From Ruegeria sp. A3M17 (GTDB lineage Bacteria > Pseudomonadota > Alphaproteobacteria > Rhodobacterales > Rhodobacteraceae), in assembly GCF_003318255.1 (NCBI RefSeq), contig NZ_QOCF01000035.1:1-64000 (forward strand): 64,000 nucleotides of DNA, read 5' to 3'. The notes under the pieces are model-generated. The model saw only the letters and a list, made by a program, of their open reading frames with translations, was not told where the DNA came from and ran no database searches. The stretch's first letter is position 1. The number at the start of each line of letters is the position of its first letter. The translations under genes were made by a program, and so were the position numbers. This document shows positions 27,479 through 37,898 of the stretch, piece after piece.

Positions 27479-30178
27479 CTAATGGTCCAGAGGTTCCGCC
27501 CCATGCGGCGAATGGCGTAGCGTTGCCCACCGATTCAGCCACGCCAAACCGGCCAGCGCGAGGCCCAGTGCCAGCAGTGAGAACACCCGGATAAGCCCCC
27601 CCAAACCAGCGATATCGACCAGGAACACCTTGGCCACGGTAAGCCCAATAACGACCAACCCCGCCTTGCGCATCATGTCCGACCGGCGGGCGAATGACTG
27701 GTAGAACAGCCCCGCACCGATCAGCAGTAAGGCCATGGTATAGGAGTAAAGCTCGGGCTGGGTCACGCCGTTGCCTTCATACATACCGCTGGCCCCTTGC
27801 CAAACATGGCGAATGGTCAGGCCCAGCCAGATTGCACCCAATGCCGCCGCCAGACCAAAGCACACCTGTTTCCATCGCGGGTGTAGTGCGGGCAGCCAAG
27901 CAGCCGACAGGGCCAAAACAATGGCGGGCAACAGGTAAGCCACGGCGAGGGTATTCAGTATTGGCACCCCAAGTACCGGATCAGCTTGCGCATTCAGCAA
28001 TGGGTTCGCCTCGGTCAGCGCCTGCGACAGGCGAACAACACCATGTGCTGCAAAGAACAACGCCAGCCCATAGCGCGCATAATTCAGTTTCCCGCCCAGT
28101 TCGAACCGCCGCACCTGCGCGCAGGCCAGCAGCAGCCAGATCAAGGACAAAAGCCCCAACCCCCAGTGGCTGTCATGGGCACCGCCGTCGCCAAACCCTT
28201 CGAGCCAGCGCAGCAACAGCAAAGACAGCAAGATACCAGCGGTCGCCCAGGCAGCGCTTTCCAGAAGCAGCGCGATGACCGGACGGTTCAATGGGCGCAG
28301 GATGGTCCAAGCCGCAAGAAATCCAACAGCAGCTGTGGCATAGACAAGCGCCATTTCCGCGACCGGTGCCGAGTTTGCCCAATCCAGACCGGGGTTCAGT
28401 ACAAGTCTGAGCGTGACAGTGAACACGCCTGCCCAGATGAACCAACCCATCGGTGGAAGATCAAAGCGCCGATCCAGCACCGCGGCGGCCACGATCAAAG
28501 CCACAAAAGCAATAGTCAGGGCAGCCGAGCTTAGGACAATCACGCAGGCAAAGGTCAGGCAGGACAAAGCTGACAAGGTCACCAAAGCCGCCCGCAGTCG
28601 GTTTTCGCCATCGATCCGTGCGAAGCGCCCGGCCAGAACGACCATCATCACCGCCAATGCAACCGCATGCAGCGCCCACGGATAGGCTCCGATGACCTCA
28701 TCGGGATGCCATCCAAGCTCCAGCGCGATTGCCAACACCGGTGCAAAAACTGCGGCACCGCCCGCCCATACAGCCCGGTACTCGGTTGCGCGAAGCGATC
28801 GCCATGCCGCAAGGCCTGAGATCAATGCGCCCAAAGCCACCAACAGGGTGACCGCCCACGGGATATCAGCCTCGGCGGTTTCGGCATAGGTTTCGGCGAA
28901 CCGGCGCGCGACGGCGCCATGGTCCCACCCATGGATCAGTACGAACCAAGTTAGACCAGCGGCGGGGAGTATGGTCAGGTCTTGCAGGGCCCGCGCTTGA
29001 CTTGCCCAGGTCAGCAAACCCAGTGTCAAGCCTGCCAACAGCATGACACTCAGCCAGAATTCTGCCGCCGAGTCCGGCCAGTGTATCGCCAGGATTACCG
29101 TGGTGACGCTCACCGCACCAAAAGCAAGGCGGGTGGGAAACTCTGGCCACTGGAGGCCTTTTTGGATCGCAATGATTTCGCTGATCATGCGCCCCTCGTG
29201 ATCCGGCCAGATCCGCCGCACGGGGATCGCGATCGCGATGACCGCCAATGCAGTTACGCCGACAAGATACCCCGGCTCGGTCGCGGGTGCCGAGAGCACC
29301 AAGAGCAGGCACGCGGAATAAGCCCCAACTAGCGTCAGAACGGATATCCACGCCCAGCGCCGCACGGTGTCGATCCCCAAGCCAAGGACGGCGATCACAA
29401 AGAAATAACCGTACAACCAGCCGGGATCGGTCGAAGTCCCGCCCACCACGAAGGGTGACGCAAACGCACCTATCAAACCGACGGCCGCCAGCAAAGGGCC
29501 GTGGAACCAGCCCAAAACAAGCCCCACAAGCGCAACAGCAATCATGGCGATTAGGGCCGCTTCGGGGCCAATCAGATCGTACAACTGCCTTGCAGCCAAC
29601 AAGCCGCCGAACAGCGTCACCAGCCCTGCGCCGGAAGAGACCGATGGCAGGTAAGCCGTGGCTGAAGACTCGTCATCGCCATACTTCCGGCGGATCACCT
29701 CACCCACGCCAATCAGCGTCGCCCCGAACATCAGGGCCGCAATGACGCGCATCGTTGGCGACAATAGCCCGCTTTCGACCCCGTATTGGACCAGAAAAAC
29801 ACCCGCCAGCGCCAAAGACAGGGCGGAAACCGCGTAGAACCAGTTCTCTCGCAGCCAAGCCCCCAATGCAGCGATACGATCGTCACGCACTGTCATGGGT
29901 GCGGGTGCTTTCTGTGGCTCGGGTGCTGAGTCGCCCTCGTCCGTGACAACCTCGGGCGATTTTTGTTGGATGACCGGCCACGGAGAGCCCTTTTTTTCAA
30001 CGACTTGCGTTGGTTCAGGGGCCGTCTCCTGCGTTGGCAAATCGCCCCCAAGCACGCGAATCTGCTGTTCAAGCTGCTCCACCCGGCGGCGCAGTCGAAC
30101 CTGGGATACCAACAGAACAAGGATGGCCACCGGGATGGCTAGAACGATCAATCCAACGAGTACGAGCAGCGATTCCAA
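27479..30178 (-). CDS. DUF2339 multi-pass membrane protein
   Basis: Very large inner-membrane protein (899 aa) of the DUF2339 family, function unknown. It has one N-terminal helix, a short coiled coil (R-R-R-V-E-Q-L-E-Q-Q-I-R), a linker, then some 25 hydrophobic segments. The tail contains A-K-V-F-L-V-D-I-A-G-L and G-L-I-R-V-F-S-L-L-A-L-G. The start is a TTG at 30176-30178, supported by GGAGG six bases upstream. It has no obvious operon partner: about 200 bp lie upstream and 164 bp separate it from ileS. Confidence 0.9.
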   Translation of the reverse strand: MESLLVLVGLIVLAIPVAILVLLVSQVRLRRRVEQLEQQIRVLGGDLPTQETAPEPTQVVEKKGSPWPVIQQKSPEVVTDEGDSAPEPQKAPAPMTVRDDRIAALGAWLRENWFYAVSALSLALAGVFLVQYGVESGLLSPTMRVIAALMFGATLIGVGEVIRRKYGDDESSATAYLPSVSSGAGLVTLFGGLLAARQLYDLIGPEAALIAMIAVALVGLVLGWFHGPLLAAVGLIGAFASPFVVGGTSTDPGWLYGYFFVIAVLGLGIDTVRRWAWISVLTLVGAYSACLLLVLSAPATEPGYLVGVTALAVIAIAIPVRRIWPDHEGRMISEIIAIQKGLQWPEFPTRLAFGAVSVTTVILAIHWPDSAAEFWLSVMLLAGLTLGLLTWASQARALQDLTILPAAGLTWFVLIHGWDHGAVARRFAETYAETAEADIPWAVTLLVALGALISGLAAWRSLRATEYRAVWAGGAAVFAPVLAIALELGWHPDEVIGAYPWALHAVALAVMMVVLAGRFARIDGENRLRAALVTLSALSCLTFACVIVLSSAALTIAFVALIVAAAVLDRRFDLPPMGWFIWAGVFTVTLRLVLNPGLDWANSAPVAEMALVYATAAVGFLAAWTILRPLNRPVIALLLESAAWATAGILLSLLLLRWLEGFGDGGAHDSHWGLGLLSLIWLLLACAQVRRFELGGKLNYARYGLALFFAAHGVVRLSQALTEANPLLNAQADPVLGVPILNTLAVAYLLPAIVLALSAAWLPALHPRWKQVCFGLAAALGAIWLGLTIRHVWQGASGMYEGNGVTQPELYSYTMALLLIGAGLFYQSFARRSDMMRKAGLVVIGLTVAKVFLVDIAGLGGLIRVFSLLALGLALAGLAWLNRWATLRHSPHGAEPLDH

Positions 30179-30378
30179 CTGAGGCCTCCGGGCAAATGTG
30201 CCGACAAGCTAACCGGCTGTCGATCTGCGCAACAGTCCGAAAAACCGTGTTTTTTGCGGGCACCAACGATCAGTGTGACGTAGCCCTAGCCAAGTGGGGG
30301 CGATCTGTTGCTGGCTGTGTCCGTAATCGGCCATGGCTGGCTGACATCGATGTGCCAAGCAACTGAACCGTGGTCAGG

Positions 30379-31368
30379 TTACGTTTTGGAAAACAGGCCC
30401 GCCAGTGCGCGTTTGACGATGCTGCGGGTCGATGGCTTGTGCCGATCCGAGAAGGGCAGCGGACGGCAGACCTCCATCGCGGCGACCCCTACCCGCGCAC
30501 TTAGCGCGCCGTTGACAAGCCCCTCGCCAAACCGGCGCGACAGCTTGCTGAGGATCGATCCGCCCAGAACCGGTTCCAGCAGGTCGTCCCCGACGGCCAC
30601 GGCCCCGGTGGCCACAAGGTGCACGAACACGGCCCGCGTCAGTCGCCAACTGCCCAAAAACCCTGCACGCCCGCCATAGATTTCAGCGATGCGCCGGATC
30701 ATCCGCAACGAAGCGGCCAGCGCGGTTGCAACATCCGCAAGCGCCAAGGGCACCAACGCCGTCACCGTTGCAACCTGCCGCGCGGCAGCCTCGACTTCGC
30801 GGCTGGCAGCGACATCCAGCGGGGCCAGCAACTCATCCTCGGCCAGGGTCAGCAGACCAGACGCGTCAAATTGTTCGTCGATCCGTTCGGACAGCCGATC
30901 GCGCCCCCAACGGGTTTCGTCTCGGCCTTTGTAAAACGAGATCAATCGGTTCGTGACTGCGCGTGCCTGCGCCAGATTGTCTTCGGCCAAGGCAGTATCG
31001 GCGGCGCGCCGCATCCCGTCCACACGGGACAACCGCCCGATTGCGGCCAGCTCGCGCACAGCGATGATCAATGCGACCAGCACCAGCGCTGCAAACAAAC
31101 CCGTAATCACCCATCCTATGATCGGCGCGCGGAGAATCAGGGAATTCACAAAGTCCCAAGCCGCCACTGAAACAACAGCCCCAAGCGCGGCCAGCGCCAA
31201 ACCCCAGAACCACCGCGACAGGGCCGAAGGTTTGCGCGCCGCCAAACGCGCCGCACCTTGCATCGCCTGACCCTGAGGCTGTGCGATATCCGGGACCGGA
31301 GGTGCTTGCGACACATCAGCCGCGGGTTCATCGCCCTCCAGATCAATCAGAACCGGCCCCTTAGCCAT
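30379..31368 (-). CDS. YcjF-family membrane protein (TIGR01620)
   Basis: A 329-aa inner-membrane protein with two adjacent helices (about residues 60-85 and 95-120) and a helical C-terminal domain with N-G-A-L-S-A-R-V-G-V-A-A-M-E-V-C-R-P-L. It matches the YcjF/TIGR01620 family, which pairs with the YcjX GTPase and is linked to stress responses in other bacteria. ATG 31368 is chosen for GGAG seven bases upstream; it overlaps the GNAT gene by 8 bases. Start M-A-K-G-P-V-L-I-D-L fits the family. Confidence 0.87.
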   Translation of the reverse strand: MAKGPVLIDLEGDEPAADVSQAPPVPDIAQPQGQAMQGAARLAARKPSALSRWFWGLALAALGAVVSVAAWDFVNSLILRAPIIGWVITGLFAALVLVALIIAVRELAAIGRLSRVDGMRRAADTALAEDNLAQARAVTNRLISFYKGRDETRWGRDRLSERIDEQFDASGLLTLAEDELLAPLDVAASREVEAAARQVATVTALVPLALADVATALAASLRMIRRIAEIYGGRAGFLGSWRLTRAVFVHLVATGAVAVGDDLLEPVLGGSILSKLSRRFGEGLVNGALSARVGVAAMEVCRPLPFSDRHKPSTRSIVKRALAGLFSKT

Positions 31369-31816
31369 TGGCTGCTCCTTCACTGTTCCAGACATACTTT
31401 ATGTCGGGAAGGTTCTCGTCATTGTCAGCGCCGTCGCTGCGTGCGACCTCGGCAAAGCCATTGCGCTCATAGAACCGGCGCGCTAGATGGTTGGCCTGAA
31501 ACGCAAACAATGACAATTCGGATCGGCGGGACTTGGCAAGCTCAAGCAATTGCCGACCGATCCCTTGCCCCCGTGCGCCAGGTGCCAGGTACAGTGAGTG
31601 GATTTCGGCACCGTTGAGCGCCAAAACCCCGATCACACCCTCGTCGGTTTCGGCCACCGTCACCCAATCCAATTCAATCATACGGCCACAAAACGCGATG
31701 GTTTCCGCGCGTGAGTGCAGCTCCGGCATCCATTCGTTTTCGCGGGCGAACCCATGCAAAATCTCTCCGGTGGCACCGGCATCCGTGCTGCGGGCGGGGC
31801 GAAGAATGACATTCAC
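31361..31816 (-). CDS. GNAT-family N-acetyltransferase
   Basis: A 151-aa acetyl-CoA-dependent transferase. The acetyl-CoA binding loop is L-A-P-G-A-R-G-Q-G-I-G-R-Q-L-L (about 77-91), and the family end motif A-R-R-F-Y-E-R-N-G-F lies near residue 110. The substrate cannot be read from the sequence. It is wedged between ycjX and ycjF, overlapping each (4 and 8 bases), so all three are surely translated from one message; that makes a role linked to the YcjX/YcjF pair plausible but unproven. Confidence 0.88.
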   Translation of the reverse strand: MNVILRPARSTDAGATGEILHGFARENEWMPELHSRAETIAFCGRMIELDWVTVAETDEGVIGVLALNGAEIHSLYLAPGARGQGIGRQLLELAKSRRSELSLFAFQANHLARRFYERNGFAEVARSDGADNDENLPDIKYVWNSEGAANG

Positions 31817-33282
31817 AGCCGGTCTCCGATCAGGAACTGGGCCGCGCGGTCCAGTCGAATATGCGGCGGACCATCCCCGGGACGCAGGGTCAGGTGTGCC
31901 GGCGCGAAGGCCATGAACTCATAATCCTCGCCCAGCCAGCCTTCGGACCCGTTGCGCGCCGAGCCAAGCAAATGCGACGGGTCTTCGGGCAGATCACCGG
32001 GATAGAAAGCGGCCTGCTTGCCGCTGTCCAACAATGTACCTCGCACGCAGGGCAGCTCGGCCCCGTTATGCGTTCGAATTTCCTCAGTCGTTGCCCTTAA
32101 CGAGGCCAGCGACAGCGCCGCCGTCTCTGCTCCGGCGAAACTTGCACGGTCGCGCGCATCTCGAGTCAGGGCCTCCATGATATTGGTCAGGCGATGGTGT
32201 TGCAGGTGATGCAGATGGTCCGCCTTGGTGGCCGCAAACAGGATGCGTTCAACCCGTTTGCCCAGCAGCAACTGGCTAAGCCACGCATTTCGTCCGGGCC
32301 GAAACGCCGACAGGATATCAGCCATCGCGCGACGCATATCCTCGACCGCCTGTGGCCCGTTATGGATCGCGCCCAGCGCATCCACCAGAACCACCTGCCG
32401 GTCGATCCGGGAAAAATGATCGCGGAAAAACGGTTTCACGACCTGAGACTTGTAAGCCTCGTACCGCCGGGCCATCTCGCGGTGCAGACTACGACGCAGG
32501 CCGTGGCCGTCCACGGGCAAGGGAGCAAATGTCAGCACCGGTGAGCCCGCCAGATCACCCGGCAGCAGGAACCGCCCAGGCGTGCAGTCGTAGAACCCTG
32601 CATCGCGCGCTGCGTTCAGGTACGAAGCGAATTCTTTGGCCAGTGATTGGGCCTTTGGTTCGTCGTGGCTGTCAGTTGGGTCAACAGCCATTGCTTGCGA
32701 CAGAAACGCCGTGGCCTCGGTGCGATTGGCGATGCGCTCCAGCGTTTCCTGCGACCAGACCTCATAGGTTTTGTCCAGCAACGCCAGATCCAGCAGCCAT
32801 TCGCCGGGGTAATCCACGATATCCAGATGGATGGTGCGTGGTCCCTGCAACCCTGACAAAAGCCCCGCGGGACGGGCTTTGAACGACAAACGCAGTTCTG
32901 ACACTGCGCGCGTACTTTCGGGCCAGTGTGGCTGAGGCCCGGTCAGCGCCGCCAAGTGATTTTCGTAGTCAAACCGGGGCACGGTGTCGTCTGGTTGAGG
33001 CTGCAGGTATGCCGCGTTGATCCGCCCTTCTTGCTGCGCCACGAGGCCCGGCATCCGCCCTCGGTCCAGCAAGTTCGCAACCAGAGACGTGATGAATACT
33101 GTCTTTCCTGAACGCGCCAACCCGGTGACGCCCAGTCGGATCACCGGCTCAAACAATGCCTCAGACACGCGGTCACCCACGGATTCGACGCCGCGCGCCA
33201 GACTGTCTGCCAGAGATGAGATGACCAAACCGTCGCCCCGCTTTTTTCGTTTTCCCAAAGATAGGTAGCAGCTGTCGGACAT
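31813..33282 (-). CDS. YcjX-like P-loop GTPase
   Basis: A 489-aa protein of the YcjX/DUF463 family, with Walker A G-L-A-R-S-G-K-T at about residues 54-61 and the family segment [19 protein letters not shown] later A-A-T-K-A-D-H-L resembles the G4 base-recognition loop. YcjX proteins are stress-induced GTPases of unclear role that pair with YcjF. The N-terminal 20 residues are basic and may not be real: the ATG at 33282 has a weak ribosome site and a TTG about 19 codons in is an alternative. It is divergent from truA. Confidence 0.88.
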   Translation of the reverse strand: MSDSCYLSLGKRKKRGDGLVISSLADSLARGVESVGDRVSEALFEPVIRLGVTGLARSGKTVFITSLVANLLDRGRMPGLVAQQEGRINAAYLQPQPDDTVPRFDYENHLAALTGPQPHWPESTRAVSELRLSFKARPAGLLSGLQGPRTIHLDIVDYPGEWLLDLALLDKTYEVWSQETLERIANRTEATAFLSQAMAVDPTDSHDEPKAQSLAKEFASYLNAARDAGFYDCTPGRFLLPGDLAGSPVLTFAPLPVDGHGLRRSLHREMARRYEAYKSQVVKPFFRDHFSRIDRQVVLVDALGAIHNGPQAVEDMRRAMADILSAFRPGRNAWLSQLLLGKRVERILFAATKADHLHHLQHHRLTNIMEALTRDARDRASFAGAETAALSLASLRATTEEIRTHNGAELPCVRGTLLDSGKQAAFYPGDLPEDPSHLLGSARNGSEGWLGEDYEFMAFAPAHLTLRPGDGPPHIRLDRAAQFLIGDRL

Positions 33283-33335
33283 ACCAGCGCTTTCCCACTC
33301 TTGCCCGTTGCGGCACGGCGCGTTACCAGCAGCCC

Positions 33336-34103
33336 ATGCCTAGATACGCGCTGAAAGTCGAATACCAGGGGAAACCGTTTGCCGGATGGCAGCGGCAAAA
33401 GGAATTGCCTTCTGTTCAGGGGGCAATCGAACAGGCCCTGTCGCGCATTCAGCCCGGCGATCACACCATTGCCGCAGCTGGGCGTACAGACGCGGGCGTT
33501 CACGCGCTGGGACAGGTTGCGCATTGTGATCTGGTCAAAAACTGGGACCCGTTTCGCCTGTCTGAGGCGCTGAACTATCACCTTAAACCGCAGCCTGTTG
33601 CCATCGTTAAGGCGGCACGGGTAAATGATGATTGGCACGCACGGTTTTCAGCGCTGAAACGGCAATACCTGTTCCGCATCCTGATGCGCCGCGCACCCGC
33701 TGCGCATGACGCCGGGCAGGTCTGGCGGATCAAACATCAACTGGACGTCGGCGCGATGCAGGCGGGCGCGGATATGCTGATCGGACGGCATGATTTCACC
33801 ACGTTCCGATCCTCGATTTGCCAGGCCGCAAGCCCGGTCAAAACCCTGGATGAACTGCGGATCGAGGAAGCGGACGGCTTTTCCGGACCGGAGGTTCATT
33901 TTCACGTTCGCGCCCGGTCTTTCCTGCACAACCAAGTGCGCAGCTTTGTTGGAACGCTTGAACGTGTTGGTGCCGGAACATGGTCGCCCGAAGATGTACG
34001 GGATGCGTTGGAGGCCACCGATCGCGCCGCCTGCGGGCCGGTGTGTCCGCCGCAAGGGCTGTATCTGGCGCGGGTCGGGTACCCGGAGCCCGTGTTCGAT
34101 TAA
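33336..34103 (+). CDS. truA: tRNA pseudouridine(38-40) synthase
   Basis: Modifies uridines 38-40 in the anticodon stem. The catalytic aspartate is in [11 protein letters not shown] near residue 52. Other family segments are [10 protein letters not shown] and [13 protein letters not shown]. Length 255 aa is typical. It is divergent from ycjX, and its last 4 bases overlap the end of the NicO-family gene, which comes from the other strand. Confidence 0.97.
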   Translation: MPRYALKVEYQGKPFAGWQRQKELPSVQGAIEQALSRIQPGDHTIAAAGRTDAGVHALGQVAHCDLVKNWDPFRLSEALNYHLKPQPVAIVKAARVNDDWHARFSALKRQYLFRILMRRAPAAHDAGQVWRIKHQLDVGAMQAGADMLIGRHDFTTFRSSICQAASPVKTLDELRIEEADGFSGPEVHFHVRARSFLHNQVRSFVGTLERVGAGTWSPEDVRDALEATDRAACGPVCPPQGLYLARVGYPEPVFD

Positions 34104-35059
34104 ATCGCGCGCAACAGCAGACCGCTTGCAATCACGGCGATCAGCAACCCCGCCACCAGTTCAATCGTCGGAGCCAAGACCGAGGCAAATCGCGTCGCCG
34201 AGGCTGAGGCCAGCAGCCCTCCGCGCAGTCCGAACGAAGTCCACCCGACCAAGGTCGTGACGGTCGCTGTCCCCAGCGCCATGGCGAAAGCACCGGCAAT
34301 GCCAACCATTGCGATGCCCATCTGCCAGGTCAGGATCAGAACAAACAGCGCTCCGGTACAGGGGCGCGCGGCAATTCCCGCGATCAGCACCGCGGCTTCG
34401 CGCAGGCTGCCAACTTGGGCCACTTCGTCGGCGGTAGGGCCATGGCGATGCCCGCAGTCTGCGCAGACGCCATGGTCATGGTCATGGTCGTGATGTTCGT
34501 GACCCTCGTCGTGCGGGTGGTGATGGTGGTGCGTATTCTCATGATGAAGCGCTTTTTCGCTACGATGACGCCGCGCAAAACTGCGAATGGACCGAAAGAT
34601 CAGCCACAACCCAATCGCCGCGATAGCGCCATAGCTGATCGGGGCCATAACCCGTTCAGTGGTATCGACAAGGCTTGCCCGGGACATCTGGAACACCAGC
34701 ACACCAGCATAGACCAGAACAACCGCAGTGACTGCCTGTCCCAGGCTGGACAACAAGCTGATTGCAGACAAACGCAGGAACGCCACGTTGCGTCCCAACC
34801 CATAGCCACCAATCAAAACCTTACCGTGACCGGGGCCGATGGCATGGAAAAAGCCGTAGGCGAAACAAACTGTCAGCAGCGTCGCTACAGCCTCGGGCTG
34901 TTCCGCGCGGGCTGCGCGCAGGGAACGTGCGATCTGATTTTGGAACTCGCGCTGCTCACCCGCAGCCCATGCGGCCAAGTGGTCAAAGCCACCGCTGCCC
35001 CAGAACCACAGCAGCAAACCAATGGAGATGGCGACAGGAATAATCAGGTACTTGGACAT
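34100..35059 (-). CDS. NicO/RcnA-like metal exporter with His-rich loop
   Basis: A 319-aa membrane protein of the nickel/cobalt transporter NicO family, with about six helices. [11 protein letters not shown] is the family metal-path motif (about residues 70-80). A cytosolic loop (about 178-212) is extremely His/Asp rich and ends C-A-D-C-G-H-R-H-G, a likely metal sensor. RcnA relatives export Ni or Co. The partner is the DUF1007 gene, which overlaps its start by 16 bases, suggesting a two-component unit; the metal (Ni, Co or Zn) cannot be told from sequence. Confidence 0.87.
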   Translation of the reverse strand: MSKYLIIPVAISIGLLLWFWGSGGFDHLAAWAAGEQREFQNQIARSLRAARAEQPEAVATLLTVCFAYGFFHAIGPGHGKVLIGGYGLGRNVAFLRLSAISLLSSLGQAVTAVVLVYAGVLVFQMSRASLVDTTERVMAPISYGAIAAIGLWLIFRSIRSFARRHRSEKALHHENTHHHHHPHDEGHEHHDHDHDHGVCADCGHRHGPTADEVAQVGSLREAAVLIAGIAARPCTGALFVLILTWQMGIAMVGIAGAFAMALGTATVTTLVGWTSFGLRGGLLASASATRFASVLAPTIELVAGLLIAVIASGLLLRAI

Positions 35060-35691
35060 GAAAGGCGGATCTCGGACGCAAAGTTTTCCCCAACCAGCGG
35101 GATATCGTTTTCTTCAAGGTCATAGTCGGCATCCAGGGTCTGCAGGAACGCCTGCATCTGCGCCAGTTGCCCGTCAATATCCGCGTCAATCCGGTTGATC
35201 TGACAAGAGGTGGGTCCAGATACTGACACCGGGCGGGTCACTTCATAAGCCGTGTAGTAAGATTCATCATATGCTTTTGCGACGACTGCGGTCGCGGGTA
35301 CTCCGCCGCCTTCCACCGCGCGCAGGTGGGTTGTCACGATACGGCCATCCTCGGTGGTCGCTTTGGCCTCCATCGGCCCCGACAAGACGACCGGCGCGCC
35401 ATCGGCCAACACCACAAGATCGCCGTTATATCCTTCGACCCACTGGGCATCAAAGCCGGACAGAAACTTTTCTTCGCTCTCGGTCAGAATGCCATCAGAA
35501 TCCTGATCCAGCTTCATGTCTTCAAGCTGAAACAGCGAGAAAAGCTCATCATACGCCCAAGTTACCCTGACATGGGTCAACTGGCCGCTATCATCCACAA
35601 TAAATTCCAGCCCGGTGTCGATAAAGACATGCGGGTGGGCCAATGCCGGAACCGGCAGGCAACAGGAGAAAAGGGTTATGAGCCATCGCAT
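35044..35691 (-). CDS. DUF1007 periplasmic protein paired with NicO exporter
   Basis: A 215-aa secreted protein. The signal peptide ends P-A-L-A before H-P-H-V-F-I-D, and the mature protein starts with this His motif, common to DUF1007, which is probably a metal ligand. An EF-hand-like segment D-Q-D-S-D-G-I-L-T-E-S-E lies near residues 63-74. I start at ATG 35691 because it begins the signal peptide; the frame is open further upstream with no signal. It lies just before, and overlaps, the NicO gene. The function, perhaps delivering or accepting metal in the periplasm, is inferred. Confidence 0.87.
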   Translation of the reverse strand: MRWLITLFSCCLPVPALAHPHVFIDTGLEFIVDDSGQLTHVRVTWAYDELFSLFQLEDMKLDQDSDGILTESEEKFLSGFDAQWVEGYNGDLVVLADGAPVVLSGPMEAKATTEDGRIVTTHLRAVEGGGVPATAVVAKAYDESYYTAYEVTRPVSVSGPTSCQINRIDADIDGQLAQMQAFLQTLDADYDLEENDIPLVGENFASEIRLSCPST

Positions 35692-35765
35692 AGGCGAAAG
35701 ATAGGGGCTTGGCCCGTGCCCGGCAACGTGTTTCGGCAGACCCGTGCAGGAACTGGCCAAACCAG

Positions 35766-36572
35766 TCACTTCGGCGGGAACAAAACCAGTGTCTGCAACG
35801 CTGTTCCGACCGGGCCTTCGGTGTCGAACAGAACCGATTGCGACATCCCTATTCCTGAAGGTTGCCAATGAGATACGGACTGCGAGGCCAACCAGTCCGA
35901 TTTGGGTTCACGATGAATCTGGACCGTCAGATCGGTGTTCATGAACCCCATCTCGGACGCCGGTGCATTCCACGAGATCCCGTTGCCACAATCCGCCAGC
36001 GGACATAGCGCCTGAATCGGCGATTGCGCCTCGCCCTCCAACAGCTTCGGGGTGCGCATCCAGATTGTCTTTGGACCGGCTTTCTGGTTGCCACCCTTGG
36101 GGTAGAGAATGTCCGAATGGTTTGCGAACCCCGGCAGGTCATGGCGCGTTTCGCCAATCGGAAACGGGCCGGTCACCGCATCGTCGAGTTCGGGCGTCGG
36201 CAACGTGATGTTCGGAACCGACCCCAAATCGCGACGCACCATGTGCATCGTGGTGGCCGTGGCACACAGCGTATCGTCCAGATCGTGCACCGCGACACGG
36301 GTTGTAGCCAGCGTTTTGGTGTGGCGCGTGGTCTCCGCCGCCACCCGCAGACCTGCTAGCGGCAGAGGGCGCAGCAAGTCCACGGTCAGCCGTGTCAGTA
36401 TCTTTTCCGGCCCAACCTCTGTTTCGGCCGCGCGGACGATCAGCCCCGCGACCGGGCCCGCATGGCAATGATCCGCAGACCACGGCCCGCGCGCGGGATC
36501 ATTGCCGACGAAAGCTCCGTCAGCCCGAACGTGGAAATAGGCTTGTTCCTTCAGATCCGGTTTCAGCACCAT
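35766..36572 (-). CDS. Acyl-CoA thioesterase-like double-hotdog protein
   Basis: A 268-aa protein whose N-terminal half fits a hotdog (G-P-W-S-A-D-H-C-H-A-G-P-V-A-G-L) and whose C-terminal half a second one, as in TesB-like thioesterases that release free acids from acyl-CoA. It starts 8 bases after the acyl-CoA dehydrogenase gene on the same strand, so the two probably work on the same acyl-CoA. No catalytic triad can be named with confidence. The DUF1007/NicO pair lies 74 bp downstream and may be on the same message by readthrough. Confidence 0.78.
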   Translation of the reverse strand: MVLKPDLKEQAYFHVRADGAFVGNDPARGPWSADHCHAGPVAGLIVRAAETEVGPEKILTRLTVDLLRPLPLAGLRVAAETTRHTKTLATTRVAVHDLDDTLCATATTMHMVRRDLGSVPNITLPTPELDDAVTGPFPIGETRHDLPGFANHSDILYPKGGNQKAGPKTIWMRTPKLLEGEAQSPIQALCPLADCGNGISWNAPASEMGFMNTDLTVQIHREPKSDWLASQSVSHWQPSGIGMSQSVLFDTEGPVGTALQTLVLFPPK

Positions 36573-36580
36573 CTAGAACC

Positions 36581-37816
36581 TCAGACTTTTTCCTGCGTGT
36601 GCTTTTTCAACTCGGCCCGCGCCACCTGACGGCGGTGTACCGCATCCGGCCCATCGGCCAACCGCAATGTACGCACATGGGTCCAGGCCGTCGCCAGCGG
36701 CGTGTCCTGACTGACCCCCTGCCCGCCGAACATCTGAACGGCCTCATCGATGACTTTGAGTGCGACACGCGGGGCCACGACCTTGATCTGGCTGATCCAG
36801 GGTGCTGCCGCACGGGCATCGCCCTGATCCATGTACCAGGCAGCCTTCAGGCATAGCAAGCGCGCCATTTCAATCTCCATCCGGCATTCGGCAATAATAT
36901 CGAAATTCGCCCCGAGTTGCGCCAGTTTCTTGCCGAAGGCTTCGCGCTGCAGCGACCGTTTGCACATCTGCTCCAGCGCCGTTTCAGCCTGACCAATTGC
37001 GCGCATGCAATGGTGGATACGGCCGGGCCCAAGGCGACCTTGCGCGATCTCGAACCCGCGGCCTTCGCCCAACAGGATGCTCTCTGCTGGCACCCGGACG
37101 TTGGTAAAGCGAATATGCATGTGGCCGTGCGGGGCATCATCGTGGCCGTAAACCTGCATTGGTCTCAGAACCTCGATCCCCGGCGCATCGGCAGGCACAA
37201 CAATCATCGACTGCCGCTTGTGTTTGGGTTGCTCGCCGCCTGCCGTCTTGACCATGACGATATAGACCTTGCACCGTGGATCACCCGCCCCCGATGACCA
37301 CCATTTTTCCCCGTTCAGAACAAAGTCATCCCCGTCCCGCACACAGGACATCGACACGTTCGTGGCATCCGATGACGCCACATCCGGTTCCGTCATCAAA
37401 TACGCGGACCGGATATCGCCGTTCAGCAGGGGTTTCAGCCACTGCTCTTTCATCTCGCCCGTGCCGTAGCGCTCGAACACTTCCATATTGCCGGTATCGG
37501 GGGCCGAACAGTTGAACACCTCGGCCCCAAGGGGCGTTTTGCCCATCTCTTCGGCGAAGTAAGCATACTCGACCGTGGTCAAGCCAAAGCCCTTGTCGCT
37601 GTCGGTCAGCCAGAAGTTCCAAAGCCCGGAAGCCTTGGCTTTGGCTTTCAACCCTTCCAGGATTTCAGCCTGACGTTCGGTGTATTGCCAGCGGTCGCCC
37701 TTATCGATTTCGGCCTGGTATTCTTCTTCCAGCGGCATGATCTCATCCCGGATCATATCTGCCACACGTTGTAGCAGTGCGCGGTTCTCTTCGCGCAGAC
37801 CGAATGACATGTTCAT
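36581..37816 (-). CDS. Acyl-CoA dehydrogenase (ACAD10/11-like)
   Basis: FAD flavoenzyme (411 aa) catalysing alpha-beta desaturation of an acyl-CoA. Family segments visible: Y-L-M-T-E-P-D-V-A-S-S-D-A-T (substrate/FAD loop), E-K-W-W-S-S-G-A-G-D-P-R, R-L-G-P-G-R-I-H-H-C-M-R and M-F-G-G-Q-G-V-S-Q-D-T near the end. The helical extension and E-K-W-W segment resemble the ACAD10/11 type rather than short-chain forms. The start ATG has AGGAGG seven bases upstream. It is followed closely by a thioesterase gene and is divergent from ghrA. Confidence 0.92.
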   Translation of the reverse strand: MNMSFGLREENRALLQRVADMIRDEIMPLEEEYQAEIDKGDRWQYTERQAEILEGLKAKAKASGLWNFWLTDSDKGFGLTTVEYAYFAEEMGKTPLGAEVFNCSAPDTGNMEVFERYGTGEMKEQWLKPLLNGDIRSAYLMTEPDVASSDATNVSMSCVRDGDDFVLNGEKWWSSGAGDPRCKVYIVMVKTAGGEQPKHKRQSMIVVPADAPGIEVLRPMQVYGHDDAPHGHMHIRFTNVRVPAESILLGEGRGFEIAQGRLGPGRIHHCMRAIGQAETALEQMCKRSLQREAFGKKLAQLGANFDIIAECRMEIEMARLLCLKAAWYMDQGDARAAAPWISQIKVVAPRVALKVIDEAVQMFGGQGVSQDTPLATAWTHVRTLRLADGPDAVHRRQVARAELKKHTQEKV

Positions 37817-37898
37817 GAGCTTTCCTCCTCAGGCCCAAAGAGCGGGCTTTACCTTTGAACAGAGAATGACTTAGCTGCCGATAGAATGTCTAGCTGTG

